Positions 7,102-18,877 of a stretch of 64,000 bases of DNA are shown piece by piece. The position numbers were made by a program, and so were the translations under genes. The stretch is taken from NCBI GenBank assembly GCA_024644945.1, contig JAHEGU010000005.1:1-64000 (forward strand), written 5' to 3'. This DNA is from Gammaproteobacteria bacterium (GTDB taxonomy: Bacteria; Pseudomonadota; Gammaproteobacteria; Arenicellales; Poriferihabitantaceae). Position 1 is the first letter of the stretch. Each line of letters opens with the position of its first letter. Under the pieces are notes generated by a model. The model ran no database searches. It saw only the letters and a program-made list of their open reading frames with translations, and was not told the DNA's origin.

Positions 7102-9239
7102 TAATCTATCCGTATCACGGAAATGTCAGCCACTTGCAGAAACAAATTTCGTATTACGTTTAATAAAGCAAGGCGGTTATTGCGAACCGCAAGATCCTCA
7201 TCCATTACCAGCACATGATCGAAAAAGTTATCTACAGGTGCTTTGAGTGAAGCGAGCTCAACCAGCCCATCGCTATACGCGCCTTTTTGAAACAGTGTGC
7301 GTGCGAGACCCCCCAAGTGTTCCACCTGGTCGGAAAGATCGGATTCAGCTGCCTCTTTAAACAACTCCGAATTAATAACTTTCGAAACAGAATCGGTCTG
7401 TTTTGATAAAATATTTGCAATACGCTTATTTGCCGCTGCCAGAGAGTGCGCAGCTTCAGTGTGATTGGTGAAAAAATCGTGCACAGCTTGCAGTCTGTTA
7501 TGAAAGTCCAGCGGGCGACTGGGCTCGACTCTCATTACCGCGGATATTTCCATAGCATCGTAACCGGCAGACTGGTAGTGCGCACGCAGACGGTCATTAA
7601 TAAAGTCAAATACCTTCGTTTGTGTATTTTCACTGGCGTCAACTTGATATTGATCTCTGCGAAAATGTGCCATCGCTACCTCTATTAGCTGTCTCAGATC
7701 CAGATCCAGCCTGAGCTCTATAATTATTCGCAGCACCCCCAGAGCAGCCCGACGCAAGGCATAAGGATCTTTGTCTCCAGTTGGAATCTCGGCGCACGCA
7801 AAGATTCCCGTCAGTGAATCAATTCTGTCTGCCACAGCCAAGCATTGAGAAACTTCATTGTATGGTAGCAGGTCGCCGGAAAAACGAGGCTGATAGTGCT
7901 CTCGTATGGCAGCGCATACTAGCTCGTTTTCGCCTTGGTTAGCGGCATAATAACTCCCTATTGTCCCTTGTAATTCAGGGAACTCTCCCACCATATCTGT
8001 AACCAGGTCGGCCTTGCACAAGTCACAGGCGCGGTCGACTTGTTTTGGATTTGCACCCACCGTTTCCGCTACAAGCTGAGCCAGATTGCGAATTCGTTCG
8101 ACTTTGTCGAGAATAGATCCCAGCTTTTCATGAAACAGGACTTTATCAAGGGCAGCTCGGCGGTCTGCCAGGGGAATTTTTTGGTCGCTATGCCAAAAAA
8201 ACTCTGCGTCTGCCAGACGTGCACGCAGCACACGCTGGTTACCTGACTTGACCCGCTTAGGAGAGCTGCTTTTTATGTTGCTTACTGCAATAAAACCCGG
8301 TATCAGCGCGCCATCTTCATCCGTCAGGTGGAAGTATTTTTGATGGTCACGCATCGAGGACACTAATACCTCGGCCGGAATCCCCAGGAAACGGCTATCA
8401 AATTCCCCATAAAGCGCCTGAGGCCATTCCACAAGTCCGGTGACTTCGTCTAGAAGATCCGGATCGATTACCGGGGTGGCGCCAGCCCGTTTGGCTATGC
8501 GTAAAATCTGCCTCTCGATCATGGACCGACGCTCCTGGTAATCCACAATGACGTGCCCTTCTTTTTTCAGAGTGTCGAGATATCGATCAGCTGAACGGAC
8601 GCGAATTTTCTTTGGCGCATGAAATCTGTGACCCCATGTCCAAGGCCCACCCTTCAAACCCAGCACAGTAACGGGCATTGGGTCGCTGCCATACATCGCA
8701 AGCAGCCAATGCACCGGACGCACAAATTCCTGGACATGGCCCCCCCACCGCATTCGTTTTGGAATAGGCAGCTTGCGAACTGCCTGATCAAGTGCCTGGT
8801 TAACCAGAAATTGAAGATCTTCTCCAGCTACGATTTGATGATGTACCAGCCACTCACCTTTTTCAGTCAACTGTGTTTCGAGCTGATTAACCGGGACACC
8901 GCAGGAGCCAGCAAAACCTAGCGCAGCATTTGTCGGCTTTCCGTCCCCGTCGAAAGCCGCTTTGATTGACGGCCCTCGGCGCTCTTCGGTTCGATCGGCC
9001 TGCCTTGGAGCCACCTGTTTTATCCATAGCGCCAGGCGCCGGGGTGAGGCATAGAATCTTGAAGCATCTTTTTCTGGCGTAACCACCTTTGCATCCAGCA
9101 GATACTTATAAACTGAGTCAGCAAGCGACTTTCCGAGCAACTTTAGCGCTTTTGGAGGCAATTCCTCTGTACCAAGCTCAATAAGTAAATTGCGCGGCCT
9201 GCGTCTGGCAGTCGAAACTTTTTTTATTGTGGGCGCCAT
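7101..9239 (-). CDS. glyS: Glycyl-tRNA synthetase beta subunit GlyS
   Basis: Beta subunit of the alpha2-beta2 glycyl-tRNA synthetase; it binds tRNA-Gly while the alpha subunit holds the catalytic core. The family start NLLIELGTEELPPKAL, the internal GHRFHAP, the segment SSMRDHQKYF and a C-terminal anticodon-binding region with FFDHVLVM are all present. The open frame extends to 9278, but the ATG at 9239 is preferred: it follows the glyQ stop by 4 bases and has GAGG about 9 bases upstream. This gives 712 residues. The chain carries a short basic N-terminal tail (KKVSTARRRPR) ahead of the conserved start. It belongs to the comEC-to-plsC operon. Confidence 0.96.
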   Translation of the reverse strand: MAPTIKKVSTARRRPRNLLIELGTEELPPKALKLLGKSLADSVYKYLLDAKVVTPEKDASRFYASPRRLALWIKQVAPRQADRTEERRGPSIKAAFDGDGKPTNAALGFAGSCGVPVNQLETQLTEKGEWLVHHQIVAGEDLQFLVNQALDQAVRKLPIPKRMRWGGHVQEFVRPVHWLLAMYGSDPMPVTVLGLKGGPWTWGHRFHAPKKIRVRSADRYLDTLKKEGHVIVDYQERRSMIERQILRIAKRAGATPVIDPDLLDEVTGLVEWPQALYGEFDSRFLGIPAEVLVSSMRDHQKYFHLTDEDGALIPGFIAVSNIKSSSPKRVKSGNQRVLRARLADAEFFWHSDQKIPLADRRAALDKVLFHEKLGSILDKVERIRNLAQLVAETVGANPKQVDRACDLCKADLVTDMVGEFPELQGTIGSYYAANQGENELVCAAIREHYQPRFSGDLLPYNEVSQCLAVADRIDSLTGIFACAEIPTGDKDPYALRRAALGVLRIIIELRLDLDLRQLIEVAMAHFRRDQYQVDASENTQTKVFDFINDRLRAHYQSAGYDAMEISAVMRVEPSRPLDFHNRLQAVHDFFTNHTEAAHSLAAANKRIANILSKQTDSVSKVINSELFKEAAESDLSDQVEHLGGLARTLFQKGAYSDGLVELASLKAPVDNFFDHVLVMDEDLAVRNNRLALLNVIRNLFLQVADISVIRID

Positions 9240-9243
9240 AGAC

Positions 9244-10197
9244 TTAGCCTCGCTCATTAGAGTCCGGTAATCGACCACGAGGAAAACCTAGGGTTTCTCG
9301 ACTTTCATAGTAGGTGCTTGCAACCCCTCTTGCCATCGTTCTTACGCGGCCAATATAACGAGCTCTTTCGGTGACTCCGATGGCATGTCGCGCATCAAGC
9401 AGGTTAAAGCTATGCGAAGCCGTCAACACTTGCTCATAAGCGGGGAGCGGGAGTTTTTGCTTGATCAGCGTGGCACACATTTTCTCAGCAGCTTCAAACT
9501 GCGAAAACAAATAATCCACGTCCGCATATTCAAAATTGTAGGTGGACTGCTCAACCTCATTTTGATGATAGAGATCTCGATAGGTATAGCGTCCGATCGG
9601 GCTGTCCGTCCAAACCAAGTCAAACAAACTTTCAACGCCCTGAAGATACATCGCAATACGTTCAAGCCCATAAGTGATTTCCCCGGTAACTGGCCTGCAA
9701 TCCAAGCCACCAACCTGCTGGAAATAGGTAAACTGGGTCACCTCCATTCCGTTTAACCAAACCTCCCATCCGAGACCCCAGGCGCCAAGGGTTGGGGATT
9801 CCCAATCATCTTCGACAAAACGCACGTCATCCTTCAATAGGTCAAGACCTAGTTCACGTAACGAAGCAAGATACAGCTCCTGAAAATCATCGGGAGAGGG
9901 CTTTAGAACCACCTGGAACTGAAAATAATGCTGAAGGCGATTGGGATTCTCGCCGTATCGACCATCCGTTGGTCGTCTCGAGGGCTGCACGTAAGCCGCT
10001 CTTAACGGCTCTGGGCCCACTGCCGCAAGAAAAGTGGATGGATGAAATGTTCCAGCCCCTACTTCCATATCGTAGGGTTGCATAATCACGCAGCCTTGCC
10101 TGGCCCAGAAGCTTTGGAGGGTCAGAATCAGATCTTGAAATGTCACCTGCAAACTATTTTTTTTTAAGTTTGATATAGAATCAGGCCGTTCACTCAA
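9244..10197 (-). CDS. glyQ: Glycyl-tRNA synthetase alpha subunit GlyQ
   Basis: Catalytic subunit of bacterial-type glycyl-tRNA synthetase. Highly conserved family blocks are visible: [27 protein letters not shown] cluster near residues 30-56, [19 protein letters not shown], and [21 protein letters not shown]. The length of 317 residues is about normal. The predicted start is a TTG at 10197 that overlaps the pgi stop by 4 bases (TTGA). A GTG 17 codons inside, just before TFQDLI, is an alternative. The pairing with glyS, 4 bases downstream, is the usual arrangement. Presence of pgi directly upstream in the same operon is less usual. Confidence 0.97.
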   Translation of the reverse strand: MSERPDSISNLKKNSLQVTFQDLILTLQSFWARQGCVIMQPYDMEVGAGTFHPSTFLAAVGPEPLRAAYVQPSRRPTDGRYGENPNRLQHYFQFQVVLKPSPDDFQELYLASLRELGLDLLKDDVRFVEDDWESPTLGAWGLGWEVWLNGMEVTQFTYFQQVGGLDCRPVTGEITYGLERIAMYLQGVESLFDLVWTDSPIGRYTYRDLYHQNEVEQSTYNFEYADVDYLFSQFEAAEKMCATLIKQKLPLPAYEQVLTASHSFNLLDARHAIGVTERARYIGRVRTMARGVASTYYESRETLGFPRGRLPDSNERG

Positions 10198-11804
10198 TTA
10201 AGAGTGTTAGGCGATTTGCTGAATGCGTCACAAAGCTCTTGAATAGCGTGGAGTCTATCGCCTTTTAGATGCACACGCATTACGGGCAAGCCCCTTGCTG
10301 CCAGAACCGCTACATCTCCATCCGCCTGTGCATTAAATAAATCGCTGAAAGTGTAATCGCGGCCGGGAATTGTGAAATCAACACCAGAGTCACAAGTAAG
10401 CTGAAGAAATGTTCCGACCGGGGCACCACCCTTGTGTAATTGTCCGGTAGAGTGGAGATATCTTGGTCCGAATCCGACTGTGCAAGCCGCCTTTAGCCGC
10501 TGACAAATCAGGTTGCGTAACTGCTCGAGGGCCGCTTTACATTCGTCCTCCATGGGTAGATAAGCGAGAACGCTTAGGTAGCCTCCGTCAGTTGGCTGCA
10601 AGCTCGACCAAGGCACGTCTGGTGGCTCAGAATCCAGATCAGAAATCCCTATTCCCTCAACCCTAAAATGAGGCATGTCCGTAACGATATGCTTGTCAAG
10701 ACTTTCGCCGTGATTGATAAATCGATCGGTGCTTTTTTTCGCTTCGGTAACGTTCGGTTCATCGAACGGATTTACGCCTAGATAGCCAGCCGCAATGGCG
10801 GTCGCAAATTCCCACCTGAAAAATTCAGCGCCGATATCCAGGACATCTCCTAAATACCACTCCCTCTCAGCATCAAGACCCGCGCCGACCAGTTTTAAAT
10901 TCTGATTCTCAGAAATTAAAACCCTGAAAGCATCACCTCCACGATAGCCTGGAGCAGAAGCGGGTTCACACACGGGCAGTATACCCTGTCCTTCCTTACC
11001 CGTACTTTCCGCCACAAGCTGTTCAATCCAGGCGCCCAGAGACTCCAGTGCCGGAGTCAAACTGAGAATCAGTTTGTCTTGTCCATTCGTAGCATGGGTT
11101 GCCATATCAATTCCCAGCGCTAAGGCGGGATTCAGCTCGGGGTCATCGCTTTTCGAGGTGTCGGCAAACTGACGAGCGCGTTTAACTATAGAAAATACAT
11201 CTACTCCATGCAGTGCGGCTGGCACCAAACCAAACAGACTCAAGGCAGAATAACGACCACCAATATCATGAGGATTGACGAAGGTTTTATTAAATTTTTC
11301 ACTCGATGCGTGCTGTTGCAGCCAGGAATCCGCGTCGGTAATCGCGACGAATTGATCTGCCGGAGTATTGCTGTGCATCCCGACCTGGCCATAGAAGAAT
11401 CGATAAAGATCCATGGTTTCTAGGGTAGTGCCGGATTTGCTGGCAATAACAAATAAAGTGTTCTGTATACCTTGTTCAAGTACGCTCTTCACCATATCTG
11501 GAGAAGTTGAATCTAGAACAGTCAAACTTGGATGCCCCGGCGCGGCCTCGAAGAGTTTTGAAAAAACCTCTGGGGCCAGGCTGGAACCTCCCATCCCGAG
11601 GACTACTGTACGTTGGTATCGATTGCTTGCCACCGTTTCCTGGACCCACTGATCAATTTCAGCTAGATGGTTATTTATCCATCCAAACACATCCAGCCAG
11701 CCGAGTCGGTCAAGAATGGCACCTGGATCGACCTCATCACCCTGCCAGAGCGTGGTGTCCTTGCTCCACAGACGCGAAGCTGGATTGTGTATATTTCGGA
11801 TCAC
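10194..11804 (-). CDS. pgi: Glucose-6-phosphate isomerase, type related to the PGI half of TAL-PGI fusions
   Basis: Interconverts glucose-6-phosphate and fructose-6-phosphate. The sugar-isomerase blocks are clear: [15 protein letters not shown] near residues 67-81, [11 protein letters not shown] with the phosphate-binding serines and threonines, and [16 protein letters not shown]. The sequence resembles the isomerase half of bifunctional transaldolase-isomerases more than classic E. coli Pgi, but no transaldolase domain or gene is present. The start is GTG at 11804. The frame stays open upstream to 11903 without any normal start codon. It sits between galE (85 bases away) and glyQ (4-base overlap). 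With galE it feeds UDP-sugar and envelope polysaccharide synthesis. Confidence 0.87.
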   Translation of the reverse strand: MIRNIHNPASRLWSKDTTLWQGDEVDPGAILDRLGWLDVFGWINNHLAEIDQWVQETVASNRYQRTVVLGMGGSSLAPEVFSKLFEAAPGHPSLTVLDSTSPDMVKSVLEQGIQNTLFVIASKSGTTLETMDLYRFFYGQVGMHSNTPADQFVAITDADSWLQQHASSEKFNKTFVNPHDIGGRYSALSLFGLVPAALHGVDVFSIVKRARQFADTSKSDDPELNPALALGIDMATHATNGQDKLILSLTPALESLGAWIEQLVAESTGKEGQGILPVCEPASAPGYRGGDAFRVLISENQNLKLVGAGLDAEREWYLGDVLDIGAEFFRWEFATAIAAGYLGVNPFDEPNVTEAKKSTDRFINHGESLDKHIVTDMPHFRVEGIGISDLDSEPPDVPWSSLQPTDGGYLSVLAYLPMEDECKAALEQLRNLICQRLKAACTVGFGPRYLHSTGQLHKGGAPVGTFLQLTCDSGVDFTIPGRDYTFSDLFNAQADGDVAVLAARGLPVMRVHLKGDRLHAIQELCDAFSKSPNTLN

Positions 11805-11889
11805 GTTATCAGGTGTAATCGAAGGGAGTGTTGCCTGGCCGATGCATGCAGCGGTTGTTTCCTTGGTCGACGCAGTTTCAGTGCCGCAT

Positions 11890-12894
11890 TCAACTCTGTT
11901 TCAAGTTGCCCGATTCTAGCAACTTTAATTCCCATTCATAAGCGCTACGACATATCGTTTCCAGGTCTGCATACCGCGGCTTCCAGCCAAACAGCTCTCG
12001 TATCAGATGATTGTCGGCAACCAGTTCGGCGGGATCTCCAGGCCGCCGGCCTTCCTGGCTGGTAACGAAATTGACGCCGCTGACCTTTTTAACCATTGCA
12101 ATAACTTCGTGCACACTGTATCCATTACCATAGCCACAGTTTAAGGCCACACTTTCACCGCCCCCGGACAGGTAATTCAGCGCATCCAGATGCGCCCTGG
12201 CAAGGTCATCCACATGGATATAATCTCGAACACAACTTCCATCAACTGTATCGTAGTCGTCACCGAAAATTGACATCGTGGAGCGTTGACCAGTTGCACT
12301 CTGGCACGCGACCTTGATTAGATGTGTAGCCTCTGGGGTTGCCTGCCCCAAGCTTCCACCAATATGTGCACCCGCGACATTAAAATAGCGAAGCGCCACA
12401 TAACGGAATTCCGGTGCAGCAGCGGCCAGGTCAGAAAGCGTCCATTCCGTTATTAACTTTGTCAATCCATAGGGGTTTATCGGTCTTTTCTCGGCATCTT
12501 CCGCAACAGGAATCGAATCCGGCATTCCATAGACCGCAGCGCTTGATGAAAAAACGAACTGATTGACCCCATTGTCTACGCAGCATTGAATGAGGTTCAA
12601 AGAACCGGCAACATTGTTACGATAGTATTTAAGCGGATCTTCCACAGATTCTGGAACCACAATATGGCCCGCAAAATGCACTACAGCCTGGATATCGTGC
12701 TGCATGATGATATTGCCGATTATTTCTGTATCGGCAATATCTCCCTGGTAAAAATCGGCGTCTTTGGACACAGCCCATCGGTGTCCTGAATACAAATTAT
12801 CGAGAACTACCACATTGTGACCCGCAGCGAGCAGCTGCAAGGTAGTATGAGAACCTATGTAGCCAGCACCTCCTGTAACTAGGACTGAAGTCAT
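11890..12894 (-). CDS. galE: UDP-glucose 4-epimerase GalE
   Basis: NAD-dependent epimerase interconverting UDP-glucose and UDP-galactose, a source of galactose for surface glycans. It is an extended short-chain dehydrogenase with the nucleotide motif GGAGYIGSH at residues 8-16, the SSSAAVYG block at 116-123, and the catalytic pair Tyr142/Lys146 in NPYGLTK. Substrate-side motifs RYFNVAGA and DYIHVDDLA are also present. The length of 334 residues is typical. The ATG overlaps the comEC stop by 4 bases. Its position between comEC and pgi suggests co-expression rather than a galactose-catabolic operon, and no galT or galK gene is seen. Confidence 0.96.
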   Translation of the reverse strand: MTSVLVTGGAGYIGSHTTLQLLAAGHNVVVLDNLYSGHRWAVSKDADFYQGDIADTEIIGNIIMQHDIQAVVHFAGHIVVPESVEDPLKYYRNNVAGSLNLIQCCVDNGVNQFVFSSSAAVYGMPDSIPVAEDAEKRPINPYGLTKLITEWTLSDLAAAAPEFRYVALRYFNVAGAHIGGSLGQATPEATHLIKVACQSATGQRSTMSIFGDDYDTVDGSCVRDYIHVDDLARAHLDALNYLSGGGESVALNCGYGNGYSVHEVIAMVKKVSGVNFVTSQEGRRPGDPAELVADNHLIRELFGWKPRYADLETICRSAYEWELKLLESGNLKQS

Positions 12895-15368
12895 CTTTCT
12901 GAATGGGGAATTTTGTTGGCGCCGATTGTATCATTGAGATCAGGCGTGAACAGGCGGTTCACCCAGTTCTCGACAGATTTAAAGTTTGCTTTTCCAGAGT
13001 CTTGCCAAAACGCTGAAGATTGATCGCGATGCCCTGAAATCGAAACACCCTGATGAGCAAAGGTAATGGAAATCGCACCTTCTTCCGCAGTATTTAATAG
13101 CGGGATGTTTCCCTTGTTATATCTGGACTGCACTCGATCATCCGGATGACCGAAGCGATTCCGGTAACCAGCAGACACAAGCGCCAGGTCCGGTTTCACC
13201 TGCTCCAGAAACCTCTTGGATGACGACGTCTTACTACCGTGATGAGGCACAAGCAGCACATCTGTTTCGAGATCATCAGAATATTTAGCAATCATTGACA
13301 ACTCGCTATCAGTTTCTATATCACCAGTTAGGAGCAGTGATCCTGCGTTGGACTCCACTCTAATCACGCAGGATGAATCATTCCCGATGTAAGGACTGCC
13401 AGGTAACGGCCACAGCACAGTGAAGCTCACACCGTCCCACCGCCACGATTGCCCAGCCTGGCAAGCGGTCGCCGCTGACAGAACATCATGTTTACTGCTA
13501 AAACTTGTGAGGCTGGACTGCACCTCGAATGCTTGAGCCACCGCCTGAGCTCCCCCTGCATGGTCATTATCGCCATGACTGACAATCAATTTATTAATTG
13601 ATGGTGAACCGATGTATCGGAGATAGGGGATCACAGCAGCCGTGCCAAAATTGAATCCACTGGGATACGAAGCGCCGGCATCATAAACAAGCACATGTCG
13701 GCGAGTTTGAAGCACCGACCCAAGACCCTGACCAACATCCAAAAGTGTGTAAGAGAATTCTCCTTCGGCAATTAGAGGTGGACGAACTATTATCAACGGT
13801 ACGCAAAGAAGTAACCCCAGCCATCTGGCAGGTAGCGGCCTGCCTCCAAGTACGATAGAGATACCCACCACAGCGGCTATTGTTGACCAAAGTGACGGAA
13901 GGGCCTGTTGCCATATCGCCCAGGGATGATCAGCCAGCCACTCAAGGAATTGCCAGACTACCTCAAGCAGTAAAACACAAAGCTCTATCAGTCTAAAAGC
14001 AAACTGCTCAAGCCCACAGAACCAGAATGAGAACGACAACAGGGACAGAGGCACAACCAGCATCCCGATGACCGGAACCGCAAACAAATTAGCGATAGGC
14101 GCAACTAGTGAAACCTTTTGAAATCCAGCCATTAAAACTGGCCACATTCCCACTAAAAGCCAGCACTGAATGCGAATCCAATTTCCGCAGCCCTTGAGCA
14201 GACGCTGTGACTTTCGAGTGACTGCATAACTGCTTCTGGTACTTAAGATCGTAACCAGAAGCAGCACAGTTACCGCAGAAAATGACAGCCAGAAACTGCT
14301 GGAAAAAGGCGCTAGTGGATCCAGCAGTAATACCATCGCCATCGCCATCGCCAGGATTTCCAGCGCACGTATTTCTCGACGTGTGAGCATCGCAATCACT
14401 GCAAAACTGAGTACGCATAATGCCCTGCGGGTTGGCAGAGTGAATCCAGCTAAGATCGAGTAAAGTATCCCAGCAATCAAACCCGATAATGCGGCCACAG
14501 ACGTTGCGGGCAAAATCAGACACCAGCCCGGTCGCCTGCGCCATAGCCATCCGGAACCAACCGCTGCAAACAGAGAAACCAGTCCGATATGCAAACCGGA
14601 TATCGCCACCAGATGAATAGTGCCGGTATTCTGCAGGGTCTGCCAGACCGGTTGCTGGAGCTGGCTTCGAACACCCACCGTCAGCGCGCTGAGGATGCCA
14701 GACAAAGCTGGGTTTTCTACATTGGCATCAAGATAAGCGGCAAAGTTGTCGCGTAAACTAGCTAAACGATAATTAAACCACCCTCGAAAAGATGCGATGT
14801 TTGGAAGCGCCAGCCGCTGGCCGCCTACAATATATCCAGTCGCCCTGATACGTTGTTGAAATAGTGAAGTCTCATAGTTGAATCCTGATCCTGGGTTCTG
14901 GATTCCATGGGGGCGTTTAAGTCGGGCCTTGAAGCGCCAGCGCTCCCCGTTTTCCGGGACAATATGGTCGGTATAACTGGTGAGCCGCACTAATCCGGGG
15001 CTTGGATGGTCACGCCCTGCGAAAGCCATCGAATCAATTTCAAACTCGAATCGAACGCCGTTCTCAATAGGGCGAACCAAATCCGAAACCCTGCCAATAA
15101 GCACCACGTCTTTTTTCTCAAGCTCTGGAGATATGCCCCGATCCAGCACCATAGTAGCGGTCAAACCAGCGTAGGCCAAACCGAGCCCCATACAGGTAAA
15201 CCATGCTGCTCGCTTGAATCTGAAAAACACCAAACCGCACACCACTGCAATCAGGACGAATACACTGGCAGGCACTAGAATCGGCATTAGCCGGATTGAA
15301 ATGACCCCACATACGAAACATAGCAGCATCGTGGTGGGTCTGTTTGCGCCAATCCTTTTATGGCTCAT
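12891..15368 (-). CDS. comEC: ComEC/Rec2 family DNA internalisation channel
   Basis: 825-residue inner-membrane protein that carries single-stranded DNA across the membrane during natural transformation. Order of parts: hydrophobic N-terminus with an OB-fold-like DUF4131 region (about 1-190), a multi-helix competence domain with VAISGLHIGLV near residue 253, and a C-terminal metallo-beta-lactamase-like domain with SHGDNDHAGG and VPHHGSKTSSS, the metal-binding motifs expected of its nuclease module. All parts appear intact. It is the first gene of a long minus-strand run. DNA uptake would also need ComEA, ComF and type IV pili, none of which are in this window. Confidence 0.93.
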   Translation of the reverse strand: MSHKRIGANRPTTMLLCFVCGVISIRLMPILVPASVFVLIAVVCGLVFFRFKRAAWFTCMGLGLAYAGLTATMVLDRGISPELEKKDVVLIGRVSDLVRPIENGVRFEFEIDSMAFAGRDHPSPGLVRLTSYTDHIVPENGERWRFKARLKRPHGIQNPGSGFNYETSLFQQRIRATGYIVGGQRLALPNIASFRGWFNYRLASLRDNFAAYLDANVENPALSGILSALTVGVRSQLQQPVWQTLQNTGTIHLVAISGLHIGLVSLFAAVGSGWLWRRRPGWCLILPATSVAALSGLIAGILYSILAGFTLPTRRALCVLSFAVIAMLTRREIRALEILAMAMAMVLLLDPLAPFSSSFWLSFSAVTVLLLVTILSTRSSYAVTRKSQRLLKGCGNWIRIQCWLLVGMWPVLMAGFQKVSLVAPIANLFAVPVIGMLVVPLSLLSFSFWFCGLEQFAFRLIELCVLLLEVVWQFLEWLADHPWAIWQQALPSLWSTIAAVVGISIVLGGRPLPARWLGLLLCVPLIIVRPPLIAEGEFSYTLLDVGQGLGSVLQTRRHVLVYDAGASYPSGFNFGTAAVIPYLRYIGSPSINKLIVSHGDNDHAGGAQAVAQAFEVQSSLTSFSSKHDVLSAATACQAGQSWRWDGVSFTVLWPLPGSPYIGNDSSCVIRVESNAGSLLLTGDIETDSELSMIAKYSDDLETDVLLVPHHGSKTSSSKRFLEQVKPDLALVSAGYRNRFGHPDDRVQSRYNKGNIPLLNTAEEGAISITFAHQGVSISGHRDQSSAFWQDSGKANFKSVENWVNRLFTPDLNDTIGANKIPHSER

Positions 15369-15413
15369 AATTGCTCCTTAATTCATCCTTGAATCAGTTC
15401 ACAATACTAAACA

Positions 15414-15941
15414 ATGCCCAGGAGGTACATCAAGCGGTTAATACCGAGTCCGGGAAAAATTCGGTCTTTGAATCTGCATCGCTACTTTGGCAACAGAATC
15501 AATGCTAGACATCTATGGATAGTGAACCGGCAAAGTGTATCGAGGGCAACGGCAATAGGACTGTTTTGCGCCTATATACCTTTACCGCTGCAAATGCTGC
15601 CGGCAGCATTGCTGGCCATTTTCTTCCGTGCAAATCTCCCGATCTCAATTGTCCTGGTATGGATATCAAATCCACTGACCTGGATTGTGATGTATACCCC
15701 CCCCTATTTGCTGGGCCTCGCCATTACGGGGGAAACCGGCATCTCTTTGAACACAATAACCGTCGATATGATGATGCAGCAATTTACCGCTCTTATCATT
15801 GGCAGCTTGATATTTGGCAGCTCACTGGCGGCCGCTGGTTATATTCTGTCCAATGTGATCTGGAGAATGATCGTTACAAACCGTTGGAACAGCCGTCGAG
15901 ACCGGGTCCGCTATCGGAAGGGCGACGCCAGTGGAAAATAA
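15414..15941 (+). CDS. DUF2062 domain membrane protein
   Basis: 175-residue protein with a basic N-terminus (PRRYIKRLIPSPGKIR) followed by RHLWIVNRQSVSRATAIGLF and hydrophobic segments around LPLQMLPAALLAIFF, ISIVLVWISNPLTWIVMY and ALIIGSLIFGSSLAAAGYI. This is the DUF2062 pattern, often encoded next to comEC in gammaproteobacteria. The molecular function of the family is unknown. It diverges from comEC, and the two starts lie 45 bases apart, so they share a promoter region. A 9-base-pair hairpin lies just past the stop. The ATG at 15414 has an imperfect purine-rich stretch upstream. Confidence 0.85.
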   Translation: MPRRYIKRLIPSPGKIRSLNLHRYFGNRINARHLWIVNRQSVSRATAIGLFCAYIPLPLQMLPAALLAIFFRANLPISIVLVWISNPLTWIVMYTPPYLLGLAITGETGISLNTITVDMMMQQFTALIIGSLIFGSSLAAAGYILSNVIWRMIVTNRWNSRRDRVRYRKGDASGK

Positions 15942-15973
15942 AAAAACAGCTCAAACCATGATGATTTGAGCTG
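15939..15973 (-). terminator. Rho-independent terminator for mscL
   Basis: A perfect 9-base-pair stem, CAGCTCAAA at 15947-15955 with TTTGAGCTG at 15965-15973, is followed on the minus strand by a run of T residues (15940-15946 read as A on the plus strand). This orientation fits termination of mscL. On the plus strand the hairpin lies just after the DUF2062 stop and could act weakly there, but no T-run follows on that side. Confidence 0.75.
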
Positions 15974-16037
15974 AGCTTAGTTAACATTTAGGTTTGGGGT
16001 TACAACTTTTTTGAGTGAACTCCCATTACCAAAACTC

Positions 16038-16478
16038 TTATCTGGACTTGAGCAAGTCTCGTATTTCTCCGAGTAACATTTCTTCTGCGCTTGGCTCTGG
16101 CTCTGCTTCTGGCTCCTGTTCCTGCTCCTCTTCGGCTGCTTGCTGCAACTTATTCACAAATCGGACCATGATAAATACTGCGAAACCTACAATCAGGAAG
16201 CTGATTATGTGATTGATAAACAGACCTAGATTGACAGTCACTGCGCCTGCTTCGGCTGCTGCCTCAACGGTGGCATAAGGCGCCGCGATTGTGCCCTCCT
16301 TAATCACCCAGAACAGGTTGCTGAAATCGACGCCTCCCAGCAGCAAGCCCACTGGCGGCATGATCACGTCGGCGACCAGCGATGTCACTACCGTCCCAAA
16401 TGCTGCACCGATAATAATACCGACCGCCATGTCCATGACGTTGCCCTTGACAATAAAATTCTTAAATTCTTCAAACAT
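16038..16478 (-). CDS. mscL: Large-conductance mechanosensitive channel MscL
   Basis: Pentameric inner-membrane channel that opens under high membrane tension and releases solutes during hypo-osmotic shock. The N-terminal helix and first membrane segment read MFEEFKNFIVKGNVMDMAVG and IIGAAFGTVVTSLVADVIMPPVG, matching the family closely. The second membrane segment (HIISFLIVGFAVFIMVRFVNKL) is followed by an acidic linker with repeated Glu-Gln-Pro residues and the C-terminal bundle EEMLLGEIRDLLKSR. The length is 146 residues, slightly long because of the acidic linker. It is a single-gene unit with its own terminator. Confidence 0.97.
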   Translation of the reverse strand: MFEEFKNFIVKGNVMDMAVGIIIGAAFGTVVTSLVADVIMPPVGLLLGGVDFSNLFWVIKEGTIAAPYATVEAAAEAGAVTVNLGLFINHIISFLIVGFAVFIMVRFVNKLQQAAEEEQEQEPEAEPEPSAEEMLLGEIRDLLKSR

Positions 16479-16652
16479 TTGCGTTTCCTCTTTGGTTGAT
16501 TGGTCTACAGGCGTGTCAGCCCGCCTGGTAAGCCCGAAAATCTGGACTTGTTAGAGAATGTGAATATTTAACGCACGCCAGATTGTGCATGCACCAAGCT
16601 AGTCCTGGCTGAACTGCACCAATGATATCTTGACTATGCTCTACTGCAAAAG

Positions 16653-16678
16653 AAAAGCCCCGCCGAGGCGAGGCTTTT
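16653..16678 (-). terminator. Rho-independent terminator for groS-groL
   Basis: GC-rich hairpin 54 bases past the groL stop: AAAAGCCCCGCC (16653-16664) against GGCGAGGCTTTT (16667-16678) with a two-base loop. Read as minus-strand RNA the single C/A mismatch becomes a G-U wobble, so the stem is fully paired and is followed by U residues. This supports termination of the groESL transcript in that direction. Confidence 0.78.
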
Positions 16679-16731
16679 CCATAGTTTTTGAAAGAATGGT
16701 TCTTGAAAGAACAGTTCTTGTAAAAAACAAT

Positions 16732-18375
<1,644 letters not shown>

Positions 18376-18417
18376 TTATTAATCCTCTAGAATTCTTTTG
18401 AGTTCAACTGATTTCAA

Positions 18418-18708
18418 TCAGCCTTCAATGACGCCCATGATGTCGTCTTCACGCATCACAAGCACTTCTTCTCCAGCAACTTTTACTTCGGTGCCGGAGT
18501 ATTTTCCGAATAAAACTTTGTCGCCGACTTTGACGTCCAGGCCACGCTGCTCGCCGTTGTCGAGCACTTTGCCTTTACCAACTGCCAGTATTTCGCCCTG
18601 CATAGGTTTTTCGGCTGCGGAATCTGGAATTACGATGCCCCCTGGGCTTGTGCGTTCGTCTTCGAGTCTCTTGACGATTACGCGATCATGAAGCGGACGG
18701 ATATTCAT
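18418..18708 (-). CDS. groS: Co-chaperonin GroES (10 kDa)
   Basis: Heptameric lid of the GroEL chamber. The 96-residue sequence has the conserved start [14 protein letters not shown], the mobile loop with [15 protein letters not shown] that docks on GroEL, and the late motif [17 protein letters not shown]. It is the first gene of the operon and has a leader of about 170 bases counted from the CIRCE element. The ATG has a purine-rich GGAGAGATGAG-type stretch just upstream. Confidence 0.98.
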   Translation of the reverse strand: MNIRPLHDRVIVKRLEDERTSPGGIVIPDSAAEKPMQGEILAVGKGKVLDNGEQRGLDVKVGDKVLFGKYSGTEVKVAGEEVLVMREDDIMGVIEG

Positions 18709-18877
18709 ACGCTCATCTCTCCTCTATAGTAGAAATTGTTAACAAAATGGTTGGCTAAAACGCTTGAATCCCGCACCATACATACGTTTGGTTGGTAAAT
18801 CGCCTGTAGCAATCTAGGCCAGATAGGCCAGAAACTGTCCGATCAGGCGCCGAAAGAATGTATATTACCGGGCGTTG

